The notes below the pieces were generated by a model. That model made no database searches. It was not told the DNA's origin and saw only the letters and a list, made by a program, of their open reading frames with translations. 64,000 nucleotides of DNA from the NCBI RefSeq assembly GCF_024666595.1, contig NZ_CP088296.1:1612001-1676000 (forward strand), given 5' to 3'. The position numbers and the translations under genes were made by a program. This DNA is from Sphingomonas sp. J315 (GTDB lineage: Bacteria; Pseudomonadota; Alphaproteobacteria; Sphingomonadales; Sphingomonadaceae). Positions within the stretch are counted from its first letter, which is position 1. Each line of letters opens with the position of its first letter. Of the stretch, positions 52,815-62,533 are shown piece by piece.

Positions 52815-53486
52815 TCAGCGTTTCGTGCCGAACCAGATCACGTGGCGCGGCCCCTTGCCGTTCTGTCGCGCCCGCACCTGCACCTCTTCCACCGCAAACC
52901 CGGCATCGCGCATCCGCCGCGTAAAGGCCGGGTCCGGCCCCGCCGACCACACCGCCAGCACCCCACCTGGCGCCAGCGCCGTCCGCGCCCGCTCCAGCCC
53001 GCGCATCGTGTACAGCCCGTTATTGGCGTCGCGCGTCAGCCCGTCCGGGCCATTGTCGACATCCAGCAGGATCGCCTCCCAGCTGCCCCGACTGCGCGCG
53101 ATCTCCGCGCCGACATCGCCCATCACCAGCTGCGTGCGCGGATCATCCAGACAGCCGTCGGCCAGCTCCGCCATCGGCCCGCGCGCCCACTCGATGATGC
53201 CCGGCACCAGCTCGACCACGCACGCCCACCCCTTCGGCCCCAGCCGCTTGAGCGCCGCACGCAACGTAAACCCCATGCCATAGCCGCCAATCAGCAGCCG
53301 CGCCGACGCCGGATCGCTCAACCGGTCCAGCGTCATCTCCGCCAACGCCTCTTCCGATCCGCTCATCCGGCTCGACATCAGCTCGTTGCGCTCGAGCATG
53401 ATGATGAAGTCACGGCCATGCCGCACCAGCCGCAACGGTTCCCCGCCCGGCACCTCGGCCACACCGATCACTTCGCGAGGCGTCAT
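52815..53486 (-). CDS. Spermidine-synthase-like methyltransferase-fold protein
   Basis: A 223-residue Rossmann protein. LLIGGYGMGFTLRAAL is the cofactor-binding loop, VVELVPGIIEWARGP the adenosine acidic strand, and AILLDVDNGPDGL carries the DVDNGP motif in place of the aminopropyltransferase catalytic Asp region. Polyamine synthesis is therefore uncertain, since many such proteins have unknown substrates. ATG 53486 lies one base after the NRDE gene, so the two form an operon inside the broken GTA region. Confidence 0.82.
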   Translation of the reverse strand: MTPREVIGVAEVPGGEPLRLVRHGRDFIIMLERNELMSSRMSGSEEALAEMTLDRLSDPASARLLIGGYGMGFTLRAALKRLGPKGWACVVELVPGIIEWARGPMAELADGCLDDPRTQLVMGDVGAEIARSRGSWEAILLDVDNGPDGLTRDANNGLYTMRGLERARTALAPGGVLAVWSAGPDPAFTRRMRDAGFAVEEVQVRARQNGKGPRHVIWFGTKR

Positions 53487-53487
53487 T

Positions 53488-54216
53488 TCAACTCCACGTA
53501 AAACTCAACACGCTCTCGCCCTCGAGCAGCCCGCTCGAATTGAACCGCCGCTCCGCAATCCGACCGCGCCCCAGATGGTCCACCGTCACCACCGTACTGC
53601 ACCGCGTCCCATAGACCGGGTTGCGGATGAACACCGGCGAATCCACCGGCTCGAACGGATCGGGCTCATACCGCTCCGCCGCCCCCGCCGGTCGCTCGTC
53701 GGCCAGTACCGCGAACAGCGGCTCCAGCGCCGAACTCCCCGCCTCCAGCCAGGCGCGCAACCCCATCTGCACCCGGATCGTCTTGGGCCACAACGTATCG
53801 AACAACCCGTTCGACAGTCCGTGCATCCCCGGGCTCAACGGCCGCCGCACCGGATCGGGCCGGTTCGAAAGATAGAGCGGCCCGTCGCGATCCACCGCGA
53901 TCAGGTTGAACGGATTATAGGCGTCCAGGTCCTCCGGCTCATGCCCGGCCAGCATATCGGTCACCAGCGCCCCGCGCGACAGCTTGCCCGGATAGGCCGC
54001 CTCCCCGCGCACATTGGTCACCGCCGCCAGCCGCCCGGCCTCGTTCACCGCCAGCCAGGTCCCCCCGGCCTCCAGATCGCGCCCCCCGATGACAGGCCCG
54101 CGCGCCATCCAGCGCGACAGTGGCGCCGTCGCCCGCGCATGCCGCTCGTCACGGTTCCCCGCAGCGACCAACACCCAATTGGGATGCATCCCCCACGCCA
54201 ACGCCAGCACGCACAT
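53488..54216 (-). CDS. NRDE (TANGO2-like) family protein
   Basis: A 242-residue protein with the N-terminal signature MCVLALAW, with Cys2, and AAGNRDERHAR that names the family. GGRDLEAGGTWLAVNEAGRL follows. The Cys2 may become an Ntn-hydrolase nucleophile after Met removal. Function in bacteria is not established; animal TANGO2 is linked to heme/lipid metabolism. Coupled to the spermidine-synthase-like gene. Confidence 0.88.
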   Translation of the reverse strand: MCVLALAWGMHPNWVLVAAGNRDERHARATAPLSRWMARGPVIGGRDLEAGGTWLAVNEAGRLAAVTNVRGEAAYPGKLSRGALVTDMLAGHEPEDLDAYNPFNLIAVDRDGPLYLSNRPDPVRRPLSPGMHGLSNGLFDTLWPKTIRVQMGLRAWLEAGSSALEPLFAVLADERPAGAAERYEPDPFEPVDSPVFIRNPVYGTRCSTVVTVDHLGRGRIAERRFNSSGLLEGESVLSFTWS

Positions 54217-54269
54217 GGCCGGAGGCTTAGCGGGGGTGACGGGCGACAGCTAGGGCGTATCGACATCCA

Positions 54270-54407
54270 AAAATCCTCCCCCGCCAGGGGGAGGTGGCGC
54301 CGCAGGTGACGGAGGGGAAGGAGGCTTCGTCGTCAAACCTCTTGCATCAGTGGATCCGCCCCCTCCGTCAGCTACACTGCCATCCCCCTGGCCGGGGAGG
54401 ATTAACG
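54270..54407. repeat. Palindromic intergenic element (family C)
   Basis: The left part (AAATCCTCCCCCGCCAGGGG from 54271, reaching GACGGAGGGG near 54317) pairs imperfectly with the right part (CCCCTCCGTCAG from about 54360 to GGCCGGGGAGGATT near 54403). The element fills most of the gap between the NRDE gene and the hypothetical membrane protein. Confidence 0.7.
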
Positions 54408-54480
54408 CGCAAGGCTTCCGAACCTCTATAGGGGCTGTAAGCGGTCGGTCGGCAAACGACCCCGTTGCGGTCGTTTGCGT

Positions 54481-54909
54481 CTACACGAACAACAGTAGGG
54501 AGGCCGCCCCGAGTGCTGCAAAGGCCGCAATTCGCGGCGCACGTTGAAGGGGTTCGTCCCGCACAGCTTTCCAAGTTAGGAATGTCCCGGCACAGACGAT
54601 CAGGCCGAGCTGGGCAAAGCCCCTCATGAGGTAGTTGGACTTAGTTGCGTAGCTCCATATCCCGGCCGCTGGTCCTTCTGCACCCCATGGGTAGCAATTA
54701 GGTCCCGCAGGGCACGGTTGCGCAGCCAATGCGTTCAGTAGGTCTGCCGAAAGAACGACAAGCACCGCAGACAATAGCAACCCGCTGACAATCTGAGCGG
54801 GATTGGGCTTCGTCATTTTGAAAATCTGCCATGCGAGTTTCAGTGCGTCAATGACCGCTTCCCACCCAATAGCTGACGGTTTAACCGTGATTACGGCATG
54901 GCCCTGCAT
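54481..54909 (-). CDS. Hypothetical membrane protein, AT-richer than its neighbours
   Basis: A 142-residue protein with three predicted transmembrane segments (IVSGLLLSAVLVVLSADLL; GFAQLGLIVCAGTFLTW; AAFAALGAASLLLFV). A Cys-containing loop (QPCPAGPNCYPWG) lies between the first two. Base composition and codon use are less GC-rich than nearby genes, and it lies between the GTA terminase and a palindromic element, so it was probably inserted. No family recognised. Confidence 0.5.
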   Translation of the reverse strand: MQGHAVITVKPSAIGWEAVIDALKLAWQIFKMTKPNPAQIVSGLLLSAVLVVLSADLLNALAAQPCPAGPNCYPWGAEGPAAGIWSYATKSNYLMRGFAQLGLIVCAGTFLTWKAVRDEPLQRAPRIAAFAALGAASLLLFV

Positions 54910-54921
54910 CGCCTCAATCCC

Positions 54922-56155
54922 CTAAGTCCCCCGCACGCCCACCTCCCCCTTCCACCCAAACACCAGCTCCCACGCCGCCCATACCAGCGCATCCGCCCGA
55001 TCCGGCGACCGCCCCGGCCCGGCATAATCGCCCCCGCGCCAGCCCGCACAGCTCATCCTCCAGCGCCGCGAACGCCGCCGCGTGCCGCACCTGTCTCCGT
55101 TCGTACAGCGCCGCCACCGGCTCGGCCCGCGCCGCCTTGCCCCGGCTGGCATGGACCAGCCGCACCGGCATCGCCACCACCGCCGCGCGCAGCACGCTTT
55201 CGACCATGTCGCCGCCCTGGTTCTTCTCCGCCACCACGCGATCCGCGCCATGCCGGTCGGCACACGCCGCCACCGCCTGCGCCCAGCCCTCGGGCGAAAG
55301 GTCCGAAACGCTCGCATCCTCCAGCACGCACAGCCTCCCCGCGCTATCGACCGCCACCGCGACGATCCCGCACGCATCACCCTCCGCACTCGCCGGCGGA
55401 TCGACGCCGACCGCCACCCGCACCGGCGCGTCCACCTTCACCGCGCGCGCCGTCTCGATCATCGCCCGCGTCCACAGCGCCCCCGGCACATCGCTCAGCA
55501 GCTCGCCCTCCAGCTCCTGCCGCCCCAGCCGCGTCCCGCCATATTCCGCCTCCATCGCCTCAACGAAGCTCGCCGGCAGATGTGGATTGTCCCGCGTCCG
55601 CCCGCGCGTTTCGACACAGCTCGGCAGCGCCATCACCCGCCGCATCAATCGCGTCGGGCGCGGTGTCGTCGTCACCAGCACGCGCGGCCGATCCCCCAGC
55701 CGCAATCCCATCGTCAGATTGTCCCACGCCGCATCGCCGCGCCGCCCCCATTTGCCCAGTTCGTCGGCCCAGGCGGCATGATGCTCGGGCCCGCGCAGCC
55801 CATCGGGCGACTCCGCCGAATAGACAAAGCCGACCGCGCCCGACGGCCAGTGCAGCTCGCGCGCGCTCGCCTTCCACACCGGTTGCCGATCGATGCGCGC
55901 CGTGGCGATCAGCCCCGACTGCCCCTCGATCATCACCCGCCGCACCTCGTCCAGGCTCGCCCCGACCAGCGCAAAGCGCCCATCGGGCACATCCAGCGCC
56001 AGCTGGTTGACCCACTCGCTCCCCGCCCGCGTCTTGCCGAACCCGCGCCCGGCACGGATCAGCCACACCCGCCAGTCGCCCGGCGGCATCGTCTGCCCGC
56101 CATGCGCCCACAGCTTCCAGCGTGCCAGAAACTCGCGCCGCATCGGCACCGTCAT
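54922..56155 (-). pseudogene. GTA/phage terminase large subunit, frameshifted as read
   Basis: ATP-dependent DNA packaging motor of a phage-like particle. From ATG 56155 it reads RRVMIEGQSGLIATARID and WADELGKWGRRGDAAWDNL, with the Walker A-like VWLIRAGRGFGKTRAG near residue 30. The nuclease part has VAVGVDPPASAEGDACGI. The frame slips at a run of five C on the plus strand (55031-55035); removing one base gives DYAGPGRSPDRADALVWA, the typical terminase end, with about 410 residues. The order small terminase-large terminase matches GTA clusters, but the portal remnant is displaced by inserted genes. Confidence 0.85.
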
Positions 56156-56239
56156 TCAGCGCACCGCGTGACCGCGTTCTTCATCGGGCAGCGCGATCAG
56201 CCGGTCGATGAACGCGCCGATCTCCGCATCACTCGCCAT
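56156..56239 (-). CDS. 27-aa micro-ORF between terminase genes
   Basis: ATG 56239 overlaps the end of the small-subunit gene, and its TGA (56158-56156) directly abuts the large-subunit ATG. The peptide (DAEIGAFIDRLIALPDEERG in its middle) is acidic and helical. Exact packing between the two terminase genes suggests it is translated, perhaps for coupling. Too short for family assignment. Confidence 0.4.
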   Translation of the reverse strand: MASDAEIGAFIDRLIALPDEERGHAVR

Positions 56240-56849
56240 CGCGCGCGCCCTCCGCCTGCGGGGCATGTTCGATCACCGCATCGCGCGCCGGAACCGGATC
56301 GCTCGCCCCCGCATCGTGCGGCAGCAACCCGGCCTTCCCCGCTTCCGTCTGGGCCGCCCACTCGGCCTCACGCGCGCGCCGCATCTCGATCGCCTTCAAT
56401 CGCTTGAGCAGCACCGCGTCGGTCTCGTCGGGTGCCGCGAATTGCAGCGTGCCGCCGCCTTTTCGCGGCTTTCCAACCGGGTTGCGATGCGCAGCGAGCA
56501 GTCGCATCGCCGCTTCGAAATCAACCGCCGGCAGACCGTCCTGATGGGTATGGACTGGATCGCCGGCGCGATGACCCGCCAGCACATGGCCCACCAATAG
56601 CGTCTCGACCATCTGATAGCCGAGCGCCAATGCCGCTTCCCACCGTTCGGCAAACCGCGCGTTCCGGCGACGAAGCTCATAGACAGTTCGCACATCGACG
56701 TTCGCCACGGCAGCCGACTGGGTGACATTGCATGTTGCAGCAAGGTGATCGAGGAACGCGGCGCGCATCGCCTTGCTCCATCTTGCACGCGTGCTCTTGC
56801 CGTTGGCCGCCCGCTGTCCATCAAGATCGGTGCGGTATCCACTCGGCAT
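56229..56849 (-). CDS. GTA/phage terminase small subunit-like protein
   Basis: A 206-residue protein with an N-terminal helix-turn-helix (FLDHLAATCNVTQSAAVANV, VDVRTVYELRRRN) as in DNA-recognising small terminases. A helical centre (FAERWEAALALGYQMVETLL) and a charged tail follow. ATG 56849 has GGGAGGGATGAA upstream. It is the first gene of the packaging block. Position next to the large subunit is the main support for the assignment. Confidence 0.65.
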   Translation of the reverse strand: MPSGYRTDLDGQRAANGKSTRARWSKAMRAAFLDHLAATCNVTQSAAVANVDVRTVYELRRRNARFAERWEAALALGYQMVETLLVGHVLAGHRAGDPVHTHQDGLPAVDFEAAMRLLAAHRNPVGKPRKGGGTLQFAAPDETDAVLLKRLKAIEMRRAREAEWAAQTEAGKAGLLPHDAGASDPVPARDAVIEHAPQAEGARDGE

Positions 56850-57080
56850 TTCATCCCTCCCCAAACGCAGATCGGGCCGACAGGCGTTGCCGCCCCGGCC
56901 CGATTCCCCTCGATTTTCAAACTCCGAAGTCCGCGCTCAGCGACCCGATCGCCGCGACTCGCAATTCTTCAGCGCTACTGTTATGTACCGAATGAGCGTG
57001 ACGATGTCAAGCACTTTGTTCCCATTTGGTTCGTCATATCATCCATCGCCGGTTCATCGCACCTGTGCCATTCTGCACCG

Positions 57081-57464
57081 ATGCTCCACCGACTCGCCCC
57101 GATGCCGCTCGCCCTGCTGGCCGCCCTCCCCGCCACGGCACAGGAAGCCACGCCCGCAGCGCCAGCCGCGAAAGAAGCGCGCATCCCCTTCCCCTCGATG
57201 ATCCGCGACTTCCGCGCCGATGGCCGCGACGCGATCTACCTGCGCGCCGGGCGGCAATGGTATCGCGGCACCTTCTTCGCCCCGTGCATCGAACTCCCCT
57301 GGGCGTGGCGCATCGCCTTCAAGCCCTCCGGCGGCGTCGGCGGCATCGACCGCTTCGCCAGCATCATCGTCCCCCGCGAAGGCGAATGCCGCCTCGCCTC
57401 ACTGGTCAAGATCGACGGCAAACCGCCGGAAAGCGCGAAGAAACCGGCCAAGCCGAAGGGCTAA
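57081..57464 (+). CDS. DUF6491-like secreted protein
   Basis: A 127-residue protein with a signal peptide (PMPLALLAALPATAQ), a proline/alanine linker and a domain with SMIRDFRADGRDAIYLRAG and WYRGTFFAPCIELPWAWRI. Paired Cys residues suggest a disulfide. The fold resembles DUF6491-type periplasmic proteins, of unknown function. ATG 57102 is an alternative start. It is followed by a dense block of repeats. Confidence 0.65.
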   Translation: MLHRLAPMPLALLAALPATAQEATPAAPAAKEARIPFPSMIRDFRADGRDAIYLRAGRQWYRGTFFAPCIELPWAWRIAFKPSGGVGGIDRFASIIVPREGECRLASLVKIDGKPPESAKKPAKPKG

Positions 57465-57702
57465 AACCCCTCTTCCCTTGGGAGAGGGAAGGAGGCCCCC
57501 GGACTTGATCCGGGGGCCGGAAGGGTGAGGGTGAGCGCCGCCCCCATCCGTCGTCCCGGGCTTGACCCGGGACCGGGCTGCCTTGAGCGCCAAGAAGCCC
57601 TGCCCCGGCTCAAGACCGGGGCGACGAAGAGGCCGTGGGGCAGATAGCGCGACCCTTCTTCCGTCATGCTGAACTTGGTTCAGCATCTGCCGATGCGAAG
57701 AT
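57465..57702. repeat. Cluster of small palindromes and family-B-like repeats
   Basis: The 238-base gap holds at least three hairpins: CCCCCGGA..TCCGGGGG near 57499; a family-B-like pair starting CGTCGTCCCGGGCTTGA at about 57550 and ending near 57622 (CCGGGGCGACG); and ATGCTGAA..TTCAGCAT at 57666-57686. No gene is seen. Confidence 0.65.
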
Positions 57703-58794
57703 TCAGCGTGCCGCCATAATCGGCACCGCGCCACTTAACGATCGACGCTGGTTCACATCGGTCATCAGCAGAACAAGGCCGGGGACGTCAAAGCTGACCT
57801 GATAACCACCTCTATTTTCAAACGTTGGGAGTGGACGAAACTGGGGTGATGACGCCCCGTCAAACCGATAGAGTCCGTCTGTGCCAAGTGCCCAAACCGT
57901 ATTGCCAACGCGAGTCAGGCCAAAAAACGCAATTGTGCTCGCGGGTTCGCCCTCATCGGGCTTTCCGTAAGGGGGCTGATGGTCAGTCGGTTTGAAATAC
58001 ACGCGTCGTACCGTTGTGTCGCACACCTCGACGATACGACCGTGGGACATCATGTGCACGAGGCCGATTGCTGCGACCACGCAGGAAGGTTTCGACGGGG
58101 AGGCGACGATCCCGTTTACCGGGTCACACCCCGTATTGAGCGGGCCGCCACACAGCTCGCCCGATCGGTTCTTCTCAACGATTTCCATCTTTCCATCGCT
58201 GCGCTCTATCCGCCGAAGCCCACCACCCCATTCGCCAAGGTTGAAGCCAACCCAAATCGCATTGCCGTCAATCAACGCCGTTCCAACGCCAAAAGTCGAC
58301 TCCAATTTCTGGGAGAGTTTCACCGCACGCACCCTCGCGCCCTCGACTTCCACCAAGCGATGATCAGTAACAATGGCGATGGCAGAGCCTTCCTCCGCGC
58401 AGCCAAATGCTGCCAGACTTTCGTTGTCGATGGCGATTGTAGGCCCAACATCCCATCCGGTAGAAGAGCGCCAATTTATCGACCATTTGCCCTTTTCAGC
58501 CTGAATTATAGCAACAAGGCGGCCCGCGGATTTACAGATTGCGACAGCCTTACCGTCAATTTTCAAGCGTTCGGGCTTCAGGTCGGCGGGCGAAAGGGAC
58601 AGGAGCGAACCGTCATCGCCCATCATCCAGAGTCGGCCCCCCGCGAACACTGCGTGGCTTATAGCCCGCATTTGGTACTGGTCGGTCTCGGCAGACGCGT
58701 CCCTACCGTTCACCGACCACAGCGCGGCGATGCCGAATAGGGTGGCCGCAAAAGGCATCCCGAATAGCCATAGACGAGATGCTGGTCTTTTCAT
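57703..58794 (-). CDS. Hypothetical exported protein, possible beta-propeller
   Basis: A 363-residue protein with a leader/membrane segment (LWLFGMPFAATLFGIAALW) and repeating units such as GGRLWMMGDDGSLLSLSP, DGNAIWVGFNLGEWGG and GNTVWALGTDGLYRFDG. This W/G pattern resembles propeller blades. Codon use is clearly less GC-biased than the flanking genes, hinting at acquisition. No enzyme motif is seen. Flanked on its downstream side by a repeat cluster. Confidence 0.6.
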   Translation of the reverse strand: MKRPASRLWLFGMPFAATLFGIAALWSVNGRDASAETDQYQMRAISHAVFAGGRLWMMGDDGSLLSLSPADLKPERLKIDGKAVAICKSAGRLVAIIQAEKGKWSINWRSSTGWDVGPTIAIDNESLAAFGCAEEGSAIAIVTDHRLVEVEGARVRAVKLSQKLESTFGVGTALIDGNAIWVGFNLGEWGGGLRRIERSDGKMEIVEKNRSGELCGGPLNTGCDPVNGIVASPSKPSCVVAAIGLVHMMSHGRIVEVCDTTVRRVYFKPTDHQPPYGKPDEGEPASTIAFFGLTRVGNTVWALGTDGLYRFDGASSPQFRPLPTFENRGGYQVSFDVPGLVLLMTDVNQRRSLSGAVPIMAAR

Positions 58795-58953
58795 CTTGGA
58801 AGCATGCCCGAAAGACCGTCAGGGTCAATGACTACGATCTACCCAATTCAGCGGCTTACGTCGGTCGCCCATGATGAGCGCGGCCTCGGGAAGCCACCGG
58901 TCGGCTGTCACGATCGCCGAATGGGTGACGGAGCGGGTCGGAGCCGCCCTCAC

Positions 58954-59895
58954 CTACCCGCGCGCCGCCGCCCAAGCCTTCACCTCACCCTCCCGCCGCC
59001 GCACCACGGTCAGCGCCCCCGCCTCACCCGTCGCCGGATCGATCTCAATCACCCCATCCCATTCGAACGTCGCATTGCCCGCGATCGTCACCATGTCGCC
59101 GCCCGCCGGTCCCTCGGCCCGCGCGCGCACGCGGCCGCCGGGGTTGAACACCGTCAGCCATTCCCCGAACTTCAGCCGCCCGGTCAGCCCCGCGGCATGC
59201 GTCGCCCCGGCCATCGCCGTGCCGCACGCATTGGTCAGCCCGACGCCGCGCTCGAACGTCTGCACGAACAGGTCGCTGCCCCGCACCTCGACAAAGCTCA
59301 CATTGGCGCGATCGACCAGCAATTCCGGCCCCGCCTCGCACCATTGCCCCAGCGCGACCAGCTCATCGACATCGACCTTCTCGACGAACGCGATCAGATG
59401 CGGATTGGGCATCGCCAGCGCGGTAAAGGCGCGCGCATTGGGCAGCCCCGGAACCACCGCCTCGATCACCGGCCCCGGAACGCGGATGCCTACCGCCGCC
59501 GGATCGGTCCCCACCGGCCCCACCGTCTCGCGCACGGTATAGACGCCCCGCGCCAGCTCCGCCTCGCGCGCGACTTCAGCCCCGCTGGTCTTCAACCGCA
59601 CCCGCGCCGCGTCGATCCCCAACGCCTCGAACCCGGCCCGCGCCAGGCACCGCAATCCATTCAGACAGGTCTCGGGCTCGGACCCATCGCTGTTCACGAC
59701 CCGCATCCCGAAATCGGAAACGCCATCCCCTTGAGTCAGTAGCAGAATTCCATCGCCCCCCACCGGTCCGCTGCGATCGCACAACGTGCGCGCAATCCGC
59801 GACCAGCTGGCGTCGTCAAGGTTCAGATCACGGGCGTCCAACAGGGCAAAATCATTCCCCGACCCGTGGCATTTCGTGAAGTTCAGTTCCATCAT
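58954..59895 (-). CDS. dapF: Diaminopimelate epimerase-like protein
   Basis: Interconverts LL- and meso-diaminopimelate for lysine and cell-wall synthesis. The 313-residue protein has FTKCHGSGNDFALLDARDL at the start, the first catalytic Cys in ETCLNGLRCLAR (usually CGNG) and the second in TNACGTAMAG. The Leu after the first Cys and the changed context of the second are unusual, so either a lineage-specific DapF or a related epimerase is possible. ATG 59895 or the next Met. The plus-strand DUF2339 gene begins about 100 bases upstream, divergently. Confidence 0.85.
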   Translation of the reverse strand: MMELNFTKCHGSGNDFALLDARDLNLDDASWSRIARTLCDRSGPVGGDGILLLTQGDGVSDFGMRVVNSDGSEPETCLNGLRCLARAGFEALGIDAARVRLKTSGAEVAREAELARGVYTVRETVGPVGTDPAAVGIRVPGPVIEAVVPGLPNARAFTALAMPNPHLIAFVEKVDVDELVALGQWCEAGPELLVDRANVSFVEVRGSDLFVQTFERGVGLTNACGTAMAGATHAAGLTGRLKFGEWLTVFNPGGRVRARAEGPAGGDMVTIAGNATFEWDGVIEIDPATGEAGALTVVRRREGEVKAWAAARG

Positions 59896-59995
59896 CCCGC
59901 TCTACCCCCGCGCCGCCGCGACGCAAATGCAGTTCGGCTTGGGTCGCGCAAACCCGCGCTGGCGCGGCGCGGATCAAGCTGCCACAAGGTCGGCG

Positions 59996-62492
59996 ATGGA
60001 CGGCATCCTGTTCCTCGCCGTGGTGGTCCTCGGCATCATGGTCGTGGCGCAGGGCCAGCGGCTCCGCGCGCTGCGCGACCGGATCGACCTGCTCGAACGC
60101 CCGACACAGCTTCAGGCGCAATATCGGCGCGACGCCGCCGCGCCGCCGCCACCTCCGGCTGAGCCGACGCCAGCTCCGGCCGAACCGGTTGTCTCACCAC
60201 CGCCCCCGGCCCCAGCCCGCGTCCAATCGCCGGTCAGGCAGGCCGCAGCCCCGCCGCCAGCTGCACCACGACCCGAACCGGAACCCGATCGCCCCAGCCT
60301 CAGAATCGCTGATCGGCGCGCGGCTTCCCGTGTGGATCGGCGCGGTCGCGCTCGTGGTCGCCGGCTTCTTCCTCGTCCGCCACGCGGTCGAGATCGGCCT
60401 GCTCACCCCCGGCGTCCGCACCCTCCTCGCCGCGCTCTTCGCGGTAATCCTCGTCGCCGCCAGCGAGGCGGCACGCCGCATCCCCGCGCTCGCCGAAGAC
60501 TCGCGCATCGGCCAGGCGCTCGCCGGTGCCGGCATCGCCAGCAGCTATGCGACGCTCTACATCGCCGCCGCGCTCTACCATCTGATCGGCCCGCTCCCCG
60601 CCTTCGTCCTGATGATCGCGGTGACCACGCTCGGCCTGTTCCTCGCGCTGCGCCACGGGCCGCCCACCGCCGTGCTGGCGCTGGCCGGAGGCTTCGTCGC
60701 GCCGCTCGTCGCGGGTTACGACGCCGCCGGGATCGGGCCGCTCCTGATTTACCTCGGCCTGTTCACCGCCGCGCTCTTCGGCCTGGCAATTCACCGCGGC
60801 TGGAGCTGGCTCGCGCTCGCGGCAACAGCGGTCGGCTTCGGCTGGGTCAATTTCCTGCTCGTCGCGCTCGACCCCAATCTGCTCACCGGCCCGGCGGCGT
60901 TCGTCATCGCGCTGGCACTGGCGGCGACCCTCGCTTTGCCCCGCACCGGCGTGACCAGCGCATGGCTGCGCGCCGCGCCGATCGTCGTCGGGCTGGTCCA
61001 GCTGCTCGTCTTCGCCCCGGCGCTCCAGTTCGATGGGTTCGCCTGGAGTTTCTATCTCATCCTCGCCGCCGCCGCGCTGATCCTCGCATGGCGCGATGCG
61101 CGGCACCTCCCCGGCGCACTCGCTGCGCTCGGCTTGTCGCTCGCGCTGCTCGCTATTGCCCTGTCCGCCCCGGATCACGGCGCGACCTTCATCGCCGCAC
61201 CGGTCCTCGCCGTGCTGTTCGCGGCCCCCGGCCTGATCCTGCTCGACCGTGCGCGCAGCTGGGCGATCCTCGCGCTCGGCGGGGTCGCCGGGCCAGTGCT
61301 GCTCGCCAATCTGCTTGAGCCCTCGCGCCTGACCGACTGGCAATGGGCGGGTCTGGAACTCATCGCCGCCGTGCTCGCCTCCTCAATCAGCTGGCGCCGC
61401 CGCGCCGCTACCGACAGCCACGACCCCGGCCTGATCGCCGGCGCGCTGATCGCCGCGATCCTCGCCGCCAGCGCGCTCGGACAGCTCGTTCCCGCCGAGT
61501 GGCTCCCCGCCATCCTCGCGCTCGTCACCCTCGGCCTTGGTCTATGGGCGAGGCGCACCGGGGACGCAGCCTTGCTCACCCTGCCCATCCTCGGCCTGTT
61601 CGCCACCCTGCTGGCGGGGATCGAACCGGTCGTCGATTACGCGCTGCTGATCGCCCAGTCGCTCGCGGGCGAGCCGCTGACCGCCCCGCTCCTCCCGCCG
61701 CTCGCCGACGCGTTGCGCGCGCTCCTCCCGCTGATCGCCATCGTCGCGCTCGCGATTCACCCCCGCCTGTTCGGTCGCCTCCGCAACGCCGCGCTTGGCA
61801 TCGGCATCGCCGCCGCGATCCTGCTGCTCTATCACCTCGCCAAGCTCCCGCTCGCCATCGCCGACGACGCCCGGTTCGTCAGCCTCGGCTTCGTCGAGCG
61901 CGCCCTCATCACCCACGCGCTGTTCGCCGCCGCGATCCTGCTGCGCACCCGCCTCCCCGCCATCGCGCCGATCCTGTTCGGCCTCGCGCTCGGTCGTCTG
62001 CTGTGGTTCGACCTGTTCGTCCTCAACCCGCTGTTCGTCGCGCAACAGGTCGCGCTGCTCCCGCTGGCGCTACACTTCGCCCTCACCGGCGTCTGGCTCC
62101 ACCGCTTCCTCCCCCCGCCGGCCGCGACCCGCGCCGCAATGGCCGCAGCCCTGCTCGCCACTCTCGCCGCCGTCCGCCAACTCGCGCACGGCAGCATCGT
62201 CACCGGCCCGATCGGAATCGGCGAAAATTACGGCTACTCGATCGCGCTCCTTCTCCTCGCCATCGCCTGGCTGACCCTCGGCATCCGCGCTGCCAGTCGC
62301 GATCTCCGCCTTGCCGGGCTCGGCCTGCTCACCTTCGTTACGCTCAAGGTCTTCCTGATCGACGCCGCAGCGCTCGACGGGTTGCTCCGCATCCTTTCCT
62401 TCCTCGGCCTCGGCGTCGCGCTGATCGGGATCGGCTGGGTTTACCGCCGCTTCCTCGCCGCGCGACCGAAAGCGTCAGTGGCGGACGCCTGA
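59996..62492 (+). pseudogene. DUF2339 multi-pass membrane protein, frameshifted as read
   Basis: A large integral membrane protein of unknown function. The N-terminus has one helix (GILFLAVVVLGIMVVAQGQ), a coiled segment and a Pro/Ala-rich linker. The frame then slips near 60291-60300, where one C too many appears, and the DUF2339 body follows (LIGARLPVWIGAVALVVAGF, FLVRHAVEIGLLTPGVR, then over twenty hydrophobic stretches to the C-terminus GIGWVYRRFLA). Corrected length is about 831 residues. Two small genes follow on the same strand. Transport or envelope roles have been guessed for the family but are not shown here. Confidence 0.85.
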
Positions 62493-62533
62493 CCCCGGCG
62501 GCATCACTGGCCTCACACCAACAGGAGGCCCAG

